This document shows positions 1-7,234 of a stretch of DNA of 24,851 nt, one piece after another (the first letter of the stretch is position 1; every line of letters begins with the position of its first letter). The stretch covers positions 1 through 24,851 of the forward strand of contig CADWAF010004053.1 in assembly GCA_902984215.1 (NCBI GenBank), written 5' to 3'. Position numbers and translations under genes: made by a program. Below the pieces are notes generated by a model that was given only the letters and a program-made list of their open reading frames with translations, searched no databases and had not been told where the DNA came from. Source of the DNA: Willaertia magna. Taxonomy: Eukaryota; Heterolobosea; Eutetramitea; Acrasida; Naegleriidae.

Positions 1-116
1 TGTTTACCATAACTATCTGGTTTCTTTACTGAATTCTTTACATTACCACCAGTGGCTAAAGTAAAGGCAAAAAGTAAACTTAAAAGTACTGCCAATGTTA
101 CAACTTTAAAACGCAT
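1..116 (-). CDS. Secreted protein, N-terminal fragment (gene runs off the left edge)
   Basis: Reading leftwards from an ATG at 116-114, the frame stays open to the window edge and gives 38 residues. They start MRFKVVTLAVLLSLLFAFTL, a short basic start followed by a hydrophobic core of about 15 residues. A small-residue stretch (Ala-Thr-Gly-Gly) follows, where a signal peptidase could cut. The protein is therefore probably secreted or enters the endomembrane system. The ATG is preceded on its strand by A-rich sequence (a run of A, then CAAAAATTACA), like the leaders of other genes here, which supports this start. The mature part is missing, so no function can be given. Confidence 0.6.
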   Translation of the reverse strand, partial: MRFKVVTLAVLLSLLFAFTLATGGNVKNSVKKPDSYGK

Positions 117-625
117 TGTAATTTTTGTTTTTTTTGTTGATTTAATTTCTTTCAATAATTCGACTGTTTTTATATTATTTCTTATAGTCCAAATTAGTAA
201 TCTTTTTTTTTTCGTTTAAATTAGGATGTTTTTTCTAATATATAGACAGAAGACAGAGGTTTGATTTTGTAACATTTTCTTAATCGATACTGATATTGTT
301 ATTTTGTAGTATTTTTTTCAACTATGTATTAACACTCAACAACTTGACATATACCTTTTTGGTCCTTGTTATGGCATTAAATCAATATTACTGTTACAAA
401 ATACTAGAGATGTAACAATTCAATTCAATAATGAATTCCATAAAGTATTTGAAAAACAAACTAATCCACATAATGTCACAAAAAAAGAATAAAGAGCAAT
501 TGGAAAAGTAGATAAGAAATGTTCAGCAATAAAACTCCAATTCTCCAAAGAAATAAAAAATTGTAATATTTATTGTAAGGAAAAAATTTCTTGTAACGAA
601 AAACCATTAATGAATGTTAACTTAC
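117..625. other. Intergenic region with a coding-like but broken plus-strand frame
   Basis: This gap holds the upstream region of the secreted-protein gene (right to left) and the 3' flank of the RBM39-like gene. It is AT-rich, with T runs near 121-136 and 201-213. On the plus strand one frame is open from 310 to 636 except for a single TAA at 490-492; it has no ATG near its beginning. It may be a decayed gene fragment or chance. I see no tRNA or repeat here. Confidence 0.4.
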
Positions 626-2014
626 TTAATCTTTAGCAAAATATGAAAAGTATTCACTATCTGGTATATATCTTGAAGTTACTTTTCTTTCATTAGTTGA
701 GAAACTACTAGGTAATCTTTGCGTTGCATTCTGAGCACCAATCATATTATCAAAACGAATATAAACTGAGCCATTAGGGTCATTCAAATCTACATTGATA
801 TGTACAATATTTCCTAAACTTTTACATGCCTTACGAATATTATCTTCAACAACTTTAGGATTGCAACTAAAAAATAATTAATAATTATAAAATAATTAAA
901 ATACTTACTCAAATGGATTAAACATATTATTGAATTTAACATTTTGTGAAGGTTCACCCATTGGTGAAGCAAATAATGTAGAAAATCTTTCTGCAAAAGA
1001 TGCCTTGTTTGTACCACCAATATTTTCATAATAATCATCTTTTGCCTCTTTTCTATCCATTACTACATTACCTTCATTCTTTTCTTCCAAATTAGATGTC
1101 ATTCTCTTCTTATATTCATTTACAGCATTTTCATTATAAAATCCAACTTTTAAGGTATATTTCTCTGTCAATGATAAATTATTTAATCTTAATACTGCTC
1201 TTCTTGCGCTTTCTGGTTTTTGATAAATAACTAAGGCTATTCCATTAAATTTACCATTTTCATCTCTTTTCATATCTATCCTTTCAACATAACCAAAAAT
1301 TCTAAATAAATTAATTAAATCTTTTTGATTAAAAATCGTCGGTACATTACCAACATAAAGTTTTGTAGATCCTTGGAAAGGATTACTTGGTGCATTTGAT
1401 CTATCATCATTTCTAAAATGATTGTTTGTCCTTTTCTTTGAATCATGTTCTTCTAATAATAATTGTTTCACAATAATTGGAAATCCTCTTACTAGTTTTC
1501 CATTTAATTCTAAAGCAGGTAATAATGAATTAAAATCATTAAAAATCACATACGCTTCACCTTTAGATAATCCGGTCATTGGATCTTTCTTTAAGACAAT
1601 TTCTTTGTATTCAAGATTTGCTTGTTTTAATAATTCAGCTAAATCTTGTTCTGTGGCGTTACTTGGTAACATTGTTAAATGAATTGTACGTTTGTTTTTA
1701 TCTTCTTCATTTTCTTCAGGAAGAGGAGAATGGTACGATGGTGGAGAAGAATAAGATGAAGATTGATTATCATAAGATTTATTATTATATTTTCTTTTTT
1801 TTCTATCATAATAATCATTATCTTCATTATAATGTCTTCTTGGTGGGGAATGACTACGTTGTTTATCGGAATATGAATCATATCTATCATCATTATATTC
1901 TCTTCTATCATCATGATGATACTTCTTGTCATCCCTACTTGTACTGCTGTGATGATAATGGTAATCCTTTCCCCGACGAAATCTATCATCGTGCTGAGAA
2001 TATTTGCCATACAT
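626..2014 (-). CDS. RBM39: RBM39/CAPER-alpha-like splicing factor, two exons, 448 residues
   Basis: Nuclear RNA-binding protein of the RBM39 (HCC1/CAPER) family, which links U2AF-type factors to the spliceosome. Exon 1 (2014-909) encodes an Arg/Asp/Tyr/His/Ser-rich N-terminus (about 1-108), RRM1 (about 109-187, RNP1 KGEAYVIF) and RRM2 (about 217-293, RNP2 LYVGNV), then a linker ending in NNMFNPFE, which resembles the motif leading into the third RRM of RBM39. A 42-bp GTAAGT...TAG intron (908-867) splits a GAT codon. Exon 2 (866-626) adds 80 residues, including IVHINVDLNDPNGSVYIRF, that match the RBM39 U2AF-homology motif (UHM), and ends SEYFSYFAKD. Without splicing the frame stops at once (GAG TAA). 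The start at 2014 follows a run of eight A. A further GTAAGT follows the stop codon directly (625-620). The UHM Arg-X-Phe signature looks like Ser-Ser-Phe here. The family call is strong; the exon 2 junction is inferred from reading frame and homology. Confidence 0.88.
867..908 (-). other. Intron of the RBM39-like gene (42 bp)
   Basis: On the minus strand the intron starts GTAAGTATTT and ends ATTATTTTTTAG. Removing it joins GA to T, forming Asp, and restores a frame that continues into the conserved third RRM/UHM. Retention gives a stop within the donor site. Confidence 0.88.
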
Positions 2015-2060
2015 TTTTTTTTGTAATTTTTTTTTGATTTTTAATGAGCCTTATTGTTGT

Positions 2061-2621
2061 TTAGTCTTCTTCATCGCTCTGTATTATTAATTATTAGGGA
2101 ACAAGGCTGTTAGTGAATTAGAAGTATTCTATTACTTACAATATCCATATCTAAGGAAGGGGTGACCATTGGAGAGTGTAATTGTTGGGAAAATATTAAA
2201 CCAAAACGTTGTTTCTGTATTTGTTTGTGTAAAACATTTGGGTAATTAGTCAATTGGGTAAAGAATGTTTGGATGAGGTATTGGACAATAAACTTACAGT
2301 TGAATCATCTATTTCTTTGGCCTCTAAATTTTTATAAATTGAAGTTTTTTGTTTTACAACAGTATTCTTCACAATTTGAGAGTCTTCGTATTCAAATTTA
2401 TCTAAATATTCCTTTTTCTTATTGTTACTGTTACTTGTATTGTTTTTATTATTTTTATTATTTTCTTTTGCAATTTCCTTTGATATTTCCTTTGATGGTT
2501 CCTTTTTGCTGTTTACTGAAGCAGTTTCTTTAGCACCCGATGGTTTTTGCTCCAAAGGTTCTATTCCTTTTAAAAAGAAACCAATTGCCACTTCGTTTAC
2601 TTGATTTTCTAATTGTTCCAT
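2061..2621 (-). CDS. Unrecognised 138-residue Lys/Asn/Ser-rich protein, three exons
   Basis: I do not recognise this protein. Exon 1 (2621-2298) encodes 108 residues: a short helical start (MEQLENQVNEVAIGFFLKGI), a Lys/Glu/Asn/Ser-rich low-complexity middle, then a conserved-looking stretch DKFEYEDSQIVKN. It ends exactly at GTAAGT. The next AG in the intron (2297-2215) leads in phase into exon 2 (2214-2140), 25 residues with no stop (KQRFGLIFSQQLHSPMVTPS and LDMDI), again followed by GTAAGT. The favoured exon 3 (2078-2061) encodes SDEED and a stop. An alternative acceptor at 2107 would instead add PCSLIINNTER. The Ser-Pro and Thr-Pro pairs in exon 2 could be kinase sites. Unspliced, the frame would end at 2250 with 123 residues. 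The stop lies only 46 bp before the RBM39-like ATG, on the same strand. Confidence 0.65.
2079..2139 (-). other. Intron 2 of the 138-residue protein gene (61 bp, acceptor uncertain)
   Basis: The donor is GTAAGTAATA. The favoured acceptor is AATACAG, with AG at 2080-2079, giving an acidic C-terminus SDEED. A second possible acceptor, ACTAACAG with AG at 2108-2107, would give a 33-bp intron and a different C-terminus. Confidence 0.5.
2215..2297 (-). other. Intron 1 of the 138-residue protein gene (83 bp)
   Basis: The donor is GTAAGTTTAT and the acceptor AAATACAG. No other AG occurs between the donor and this acceptor. Exons on both sides are in phase 0. Confidence 0.65.
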
Positions 2622-2737
2622 TTTTTACTCTACTTTTTGTTTATTGATGTTTGAATTAAGTCGTAAAAAGGCAAAGTGAACAACAACAGAGAGGAACAAG
2701 ACAACAAATGAGAATTTTAAAAAACAAGTTATTATAT

Positions 2738-3613
2738 TTAAGCAGAGTTAACACGGTTATTGACAAAGTAACCAATACCTACTAATGCACCAAGTGTTAA
2801 TGCATATTCAGCAACGGTCCAGCCTATTCCAGGCTCCGATGATGATTTTGTAGTTGTACTAGTAGATGATGTATGTTTCATTGTTGCGGTGGTAAATGGT
2901 TGTTCTTCTTCAACAATATCTTCATACTCGTCATCATCTTCCGCATTTTGAAGGGTTGTAGTTGCAGTAGTTGGATTAACACCAATTTGTTTTAAAAGTG
3001 CCATTAAATCTTCTTGGTTTTCTTCTTCTTCTTCTTCGTCATTATCTAAATGAATATGATTTGTTGTATTAGCCTTTGCAGCCTCAAATTCTTCAATATC
3101 TTCATCATCATTAGAAACAATAATAGGCTTATTAACAGTTGTAGTTTGTTCTTCTACATGTTGCACTACAGATTCAAATGCGGAATCTAATAAACTATCT
3201 AAATTATCAATATTTACTTCTTGTTGACTTCCATTTAATATTTGTTTAAGAGCTTCATCAATGTTATTCGTTTCATCATTATGATTTACTTCGTCTTGTA
3301 TTTTTTCTTCGACTGTTCCATCTTCTAATTTATCTACTGTAACTTTTTCTACAACAATAACTTCTTCTTTAACACCATTTGTTAATTCTTCATTTTTTGG
3401 TTCTTCTTGTTTATTTTCACCATTTTCTATTTGTTGAGTACTTGTAGTGTCTTGTACAGATGTTTTTTCATTTTCATTTTCTTTAATAATATTCTCTAAT
3501 GCGGAATTTACCATACTGGAAACAATATCAGAAGAAAGCATTTCATTATTTTCTTGTTGTTCAGTAGTTGTTGCTTGTTGTTCTACTAATACTTGTTCTA
3601 CTTGGTCAGACAT
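2738..3613 (-). CDS. Acidic Glu/Gln/Thr-rich protein with C-terminal membrane anchor
   Basis: A 291-residue protein with no recognised catalytic domain. Residues 1 to about 255 are strongly acidic and low in complexity, rich in Glu, Gln, Thr, Asn and Asp, including a run of Glu from GAA repeats at about 3026-3046. One less biased helix-like stretch reads EDLMALLKQIGVNP. At the extreme C-terminus, after Pro-Gly, comes a hydrophobic segment (WTVAEYALTLGALVGIGYFV) followed by a short polar tail NNRVNSA. There is no N-terminal signal peptide. This is the layout of a tail-anchored protein with a cytosolic acidic domain held on ER, mitochondrial or peroxisomal membrane; which one cannot be told. 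It starts a minus-strand series of three genes and shares a divergent upstream region with the gene at 3932. Confidence 0.75.
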   Translation of the reverse strand: MSDQVEQVLVEQQATTTEQQENNEMLSSDIVSSMVNSALENIIKENENEKTSVQDTTSTQQIENGENKQEEPKNEELTNGVKEEVIVVEKVTVDKLEDGTVEEKIQDEVNHNDETNNIDEALKQILNGSQQEVNIDNLDSLLDSAFESVVQHVEEQTTTVNKPIIVSNDDEDIEEFEAAKANTTNHIHLDNDEEEEEENQEDLMALLKQIGVNPTTATTTLQNAEDDDEYEDIVEEEQPFTTATMKHTSSTSTTTKSSSEPGIGWTVAEYALTLGALVGIGYFVNNRVNSA

Positions 3614-3931
3614 CTTTTAAATGTGAAAAAATATTTTAGAAAATAAAAATGTTAATTCGCCTTATTTTTTTCAAAAAAAATAATTTTTTTAAATGGCTTT
3701 TTAATTTTGATTAGGTTTTTAAATTTTTTTTTAAAGTTAAAAAAATTTTGTAATTTTTTTTCTTGTAGCACTATTATCTTCTTGTTTTATTTATTTATTG
3801 GATTGAAATATTCTAGGCTATCCTTCCCGAATTAATTGCAGTGCTAAGTGAAAAGGCTTAACAATAATAATTATCGCTATAAATAAAAAAGAAAATCATT
3901 AGAATAACAATAATAACATATCTTTATTATA
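3614..3931. promoter_or_regulatory. Divergent intergenic region with T-rich tracts and a TATA-like box
   Basis: This 318-bp gap lies between two head-to-head genes. It contains dense T and A runs at about 3664-3765, which would stiffen DNA and exclude nucleosomes. On the plus strand TATAAATA (3878-3885) lies about 47 bp before the ATG at 3932 and may be a TATA box for that gene. No open frame of note was seen. Confidence 0.35.
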
Positions 3932-4270
3932 ATGAATACAGGTAATGGAAATCCTTCGGGTTCATATACTGGTCCAACTTTGAATGTAACTTCATCAATG
4001 TCTAGTATAACCAATAATAACACTACAGTAAAAGGAGGTAATTATACAGCTAATTTAGAAAATGTTGATAAGGGATATATGAATTTAATTAAAAGTATAG
4101 GTAAAATTCTAAAAAGTACTCAACAAAACCAAGTTAAAGAAGAACATTTTAAAGAAATGAGAGAAAATTTTGAAAAATTTGATTTAAATTGTGATGATTT
4201 ATATTATTTTTTAGAAAATGCAAAACAAGAAGTAATTTCAAATTATTTAAAAAAGGAAACTAAACAATAA
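3932..4270 (+). CDS. Small helical protein, possibly Mediator subunit 29-like
   Basis: A 112-residue protein. Residues 1-40 are Gly/Ser/Thr/Asn-rich and probably disordered. Residues about 42-108 look like two amphipathic helices, NVDKGYMNLIKSIGKILKST and then ENFEKFDLNCDDLYYFLENA. The pattern of a hydrophobic helix, a short link, then 'FxxF-x-x-x-x-D-x-L/F-Y-x-x-L/C' resembles the helical core of Mediator subunit MED29, a small nuclear component of the RNA polymerase II Mediator complex. The resemblance is weak and from memory of the family pattern; other short coiled-coil subunits could look alike. The frame has a clear ATG and no intron signal. Confidence 0.65.
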   Translation: MNTGNGNPSGSYTGPTLNVTSSMSSITNNNTTVKGGNYTANLENVDKGYMNLIKSIGKILKSTQQNQVKEEHFKEMRENFEKFDLNCDDLYYFLENAKQEVISNYLKKETKQ

Positions 4271-4606
4271 TTTATTTATTGATTTTTTTTATTAAATATT
4301 ATTAAATATAATTTATTTTGTTTATTGAAATATTTTGTTTATATTCTATAATAATGTATTATATATTTTATTTTATTAATTTTTTAAAATAAATATTTGT
4401 ATTTAAAAGAACTTCCCTTTTCAGCATTGTTGAATGGATGAATATCTTTTAAAGTTCATGATATTTTTAATATTGTAATTCGCCAATCTGGAAATTTTAA
4501 AAATTGGAAAAAACCTAAAATAGTTAGTGAGAATGCTTCTTATCTAGAATAATAATAGCCACAAATTATTGATGAAATCAAAAGTAAAAAAGAAAACTGT
4601 TAGAGA
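4271..4606. other. Intergenic region between two plus-strand genes
   Basis: A 336-bp AT-rich gap. The first 130 bp are almost pure A/T and probably hold the 3' end of the upstream gene. A less biased stretch from about 4410 contains a 36-codon open frame (4442-4549, ending in stop codons TAA TAA TAG at 4550-4558) without an ATG at its beginning. A short ATG frame starts at 4572 and overlaps the MFS start in another frame. No RNA gene or repeat is evident. Confidence 0.35.
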
Positions 4607-6601
4607 ATGTATTACGATTATTATAATAATATTAATGGTAAGAAGGAGAGAAAGAATGATAATCAGCATCATGGTGTGGAATTAATAGATGTGACCATGT
4701 TGAATGGTGAAGATTTAATTAGTAGTGTACAACAAGAACAGGAACAAGGTAACGATCATTACCAACATGCAAAACAAAATCCTCCTTCCGATGATGATAA
4801 CTCCGCAACAGTTGACACAGTACAGGATTCCTCTATTGCAGTCACAGTTGACCACCCTTTACATTCCCACAATGTAAACGATAATGATGATAAACACCCT
4901 TACCTTTCACTAGCACGTAACCCAAAATTCCTTTTTTGTTTTTTGAGTGGTGTCATTAGTGGTGCAGGTAATTATTTCTCTGAAATTGCTGTGATTACAG
5001 AAATTGAAAAACGAACAAGTATTGGGTTTGTGTCAGGCTTATTATTCCTTTCTTTATTCTCACCAGCTATTATGTTTTTCCTTCCAGCTGGTGTATTATC
5101 TGATATTTGGGATAGAAGAAAGGTATTAGTTTCCTGTAATATTATGAGAATCTTACTTTCCCTTTGTTTTTTATTTACACTTTTAATTACAAATTATTCA
5201 GCATTATTTGCAAGTTATTATATTATTTTCTTTTTAATATTTACATTAAATACTTTTTATGATGCCTCACGTTGTGCTTTATTACCATTAGTTGTAAAAC
5301 CCAATGAATTATTAGCTTGTAATACTATTGATGCTTTAACTTGGCTATTTTGTTCATTTGCTGGAGCATCTATTGGTGGATTTTTCTATAAGTTATTTGG
5401 AATTATTCCAACCTATTTATTTAATGCAGCGTTATTTACAATTGCTTTATTATTTAATCTCTTTTTATTTAAATATAAAGAATTGGGTAATTCACGAAAT
5501 AATACTAGAGAAGTAGTAGAAGATGTTAATGATCAGTTAGAACTTGTTGAGGTGGATATTCAGAAACAATTACAAGAAGAACAAATGGAAGAACATAATA
5601 ATATTCAGAGTAATGAGGCAGTCACAACAATTAGCAAAGAATATAATTACATTCAAGAGGAAAGTATTATTGACAATAACAACGAAAATGATGAAGAAGA
5701 AATTATGGAAATTATTGAACTTAATGAAAATCCAAAAAAGATGTCAAAATCAACAAAAGCAAATAGAAGAACTCTAAAACATTGCATGATTGAATTTTGG
5801 AATGGAGTAAAATTTATCTTGAAGGAAAGATATTTACTCTCCATTGTAGTTATTAAGGGAATTGGAGCGTTGATCTGGGCTTCATTAGAATTTATCAATG
5901 TTAAATTTTCAGAGTTGCCTTCAAACTTAATTAAGAATTATGGACCTTCCCTTACTTTAGCAATTGCTGATGGATGTTTTGGGATTGCAGCTGCCTTAAT
6001 TCCACTTTTTATTGAATTAATATTTGGAAAATTAATTAGAAAGGCTAAGAGACCTACTTTAATAATGAGATTTATTATTGTTGGTTCTTTTTGTTGTCTT
6101 TCTTTTGGATTTTTATTACTTTCATTTGCTTTTCATATTTCCTTGTTTTTCATTGCAAATTTTGTTTGTGGAGCAGCAAGTGGTACAATTTGGGTGATTT
6201 CTACAACTCTTATTGAAGAGATTACACCAAATGAATATTTAGGTAGGATTACATCTTTTGATGTTTGTCTTTTCTTTGGAATTGGTCAGGTTATTAGTAT
6301 TTTAATTCCAAGTCCTTTATTATATGATGTTATTGGTTGGAATGAACCACATGTCATTTCACTTGTAATGTTTGCTATTGCTAATGCTTGTGTCATTTAT
6401 TTTGCTATTTGGTTCTTCAAAACTCTTTCAATCAATACCACTACTTCTCATCATCATGTTGACCAACAGCAACAGCAACAACAAAACAACGCTTACATTT
6501 ATAAACAAGAACAAGTTCATCAACCTTCAGAAAAACAGAAAGAAGAAGGCAATGCTGTAAATAGAGAAGCAATGTTGACTACAACCACTTCCTCACCTTA
6601 A
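4607..6601 (+). CDS. Major facilitator superfamily transporter, MFS_3/EntS-like
   Basis: A 664-residue integral membrane protein that probably exports or exchanges small molecules by a proton- or ion-coupled rocker-switch mechanism; its substrate is unknown. Residues 1-105 are polar and disordered. Six hydrophobic segments lie at about 107-287, with MFS motif A between helices 2 and 3 (GVLSDIWDRRKV, about 162-173). A long acidic loop (about 290-393, Glu/Asn-rich) separates the halves. Six more helices follow at about 405-605, with ITPNEYLGRITS marking the second-half repeat of the motif. The C-terminus is polar and Gln-rich (about 619-625, CAA/CAG repeat at about 6465-6485). The pattern 'P-x-E-x-x-G-R' and the overall look match the bacterial-type MFS_3 family (EntS, macrolide exporters) more than sugar porters. 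Twelve helices are counted by eye. Confidence 0.82.
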   Translation: MYYDYYNNINGKKERKNDNQHHGVELIDVTMLNGEDLISSVQQEQEQGNDHYQHAKQNPPSDDDNSATVDTVQDSSIAVTVDHPLHSHNVNDNDDKHPYLSLARNPKFLFCFLSGVISGAGNYFSEIAVITEIEKRTSIGFVSGLLFLSLFSPAIMFFLPAGVLSDIWDRRKVLVSCNIMRILLSLCFLFTLLITNYSALFASYYIIFFLIFTLNTFYDASRCALLPLVVKPNELLACNTIDALTWLFCSFAGASIGGFFYKLFGIIPTYLFNAALFTIALLFNLFLFKYKELGNSRNNTREVVEDVNDQLELVEVDIQKQLQEEQMEEHNNIQSNEAVTTISKEYNYIQEESIIDNNNENDEEEIMEIIELNENPKKMSKSTKANRRTLKHCMIEFWNGVKFILKERYLLSIVVIKGIGALIWASLEFINVKFSELPSNLIKNYGPSLTLAIADGCFGIAAALIPLFIELIFGKLIRKAKRPTLIMRFIIVGSFCCLSFGFLLLSFAFHISLFFIANFVCGAASGTIWVISTTLIEEITPNEYLGRITSFDVCLFFGIGQVISILIPSPLLYDVIGWNEPHVISLVMFAIANACVIYFAIWFFKTLSINTTTSHHHVDQQQQQQQNNAYIYKQEQVHQPSEKQKEEGNAVNREAMLTTTTSSP

Positions 6602-6726
6602 CAACAACTAGGTTTAGTTTTGTACATAAAGAACATTTTACAAATAACATTGTGAAAAAGCTAATTTCATTTATTTACTGCTGTCAACACACTAACTTTT
6701 ACACAAATTGTAGGTGCACTTGTCTC

Positions 6727-6876
6727 TTATTGTCTTGGTGATTTTCCACATGAAGCACAAACATTTGAAGCTCTCATCTTACCAGCATCACCTTTATTGC
6801 AGGAAGCACAGTATTTAGTTCCACAATGTTTGCATGAATAAGTTTGATTTGCAGTTGAACAACCCCATTGACACAT
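6727..6876 (-). CDS. Tiny 49-residue protein with four paired-cysteine motifs (putative zinc ribbon)
   Basis: The frame begins MCQWGCSTAN at 6876 and ends SPRQ with TAA at 6729-6727. Eight cysteines are arranged as Cys2/Cys6, Cys15/Cys18, Cys23/Cys26 and Cys40/Cys43, with CKHCGTKYCASC in the centre. This fits binding of two zinc ions, as in zinc-ribbon or treble-clef modules. The high cysteine density, regular CxxC spacing and the A-rich leader (GCAAAACAAA before ATG) argue for a real gene despite the length. It stands alone between the MFS gene, which converges on it with a gap of 125 bp, and the cathepsin gene. The family is not recognised; it could also be one exon of a longer gene, but no GTAAGT donor was seen in it. 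Confidence 0.6.
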   Translation of the reverse strand: MCQWGCSTANQTYSCKHCGTKYCASCNKGDAGKMRASNVCASCGKSPRQ

Positions 6877-7234
6877 TTTGTTTTGCTAATGAATTGGTCG
6901 CTTTGATTTCGTGATTTCTTACTATTTATACTGTGAAATATTATCAAAGGGCAGGAAATAAAAGGGTTTAAATTAATTTGGTTGGATTTCTGCAGACATT
7001 GTAAACTTGGGAATTTTTATTAACCCCCTTGAAGCCTCTTTTATTCAACTTTGAACTGGAATACTTTTCACTACGATTGAATTACAGTAGCTGAGGTTAG
7101 CGCAAACATCCGATATTTATTAAAGTTTCAAAGCAAATTGCTAGGCAACAATTTTTGAAAATTTTAACTTTATTCCTTGTTTAACGTTTTTTACAAAAAA
7201 CAATTTTTAGTTGTTCTTTAATTACTTGCAATAT
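6877..7234. other. Intergenic region upstream of the small cysteine-rich gene
   Basis: This 358-bp gap holds the upstream region of the tiny cysteine gene and the 3' flank of the cathepsin gene, both on the minus strand. Base composition is more mixed at about 6990-7130 than in other gaps here, but I found no convincing open frame, RNA gene or repeat. Confidence 0.35.

Noticed and set aside
814..1038. 74-codon minus-strand frame across the RBM39-like intron
   Set aside because: It overlaps both exons in another frame and shows no domain, whereas the spliced frame yields a conserved UHM.
1579..2037. 152-codon plus-strand frame rich in Tyr, His and Phe
   Set aside because: It lies antisense to the low-complexity Asp/Arg/Tyr/His-rich N-terminus of the RBM39-like gene, and its composition follows from that repeat-like sequence.
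3020..3050. TTC/TCT microsatellite as a functional repeat element
   Set aside because: It is the antisense of Glu codons within the acidic tail-anchored protein.
4572..4685. Short ATG frame overlapping the MFS start (Lys-rich, then a run of Ile)
   Set aside because: It is in another frame, very short, and its Ile run comes from an ATT/ATA repeat; it could be an upstream ORF but nothing supports translation.
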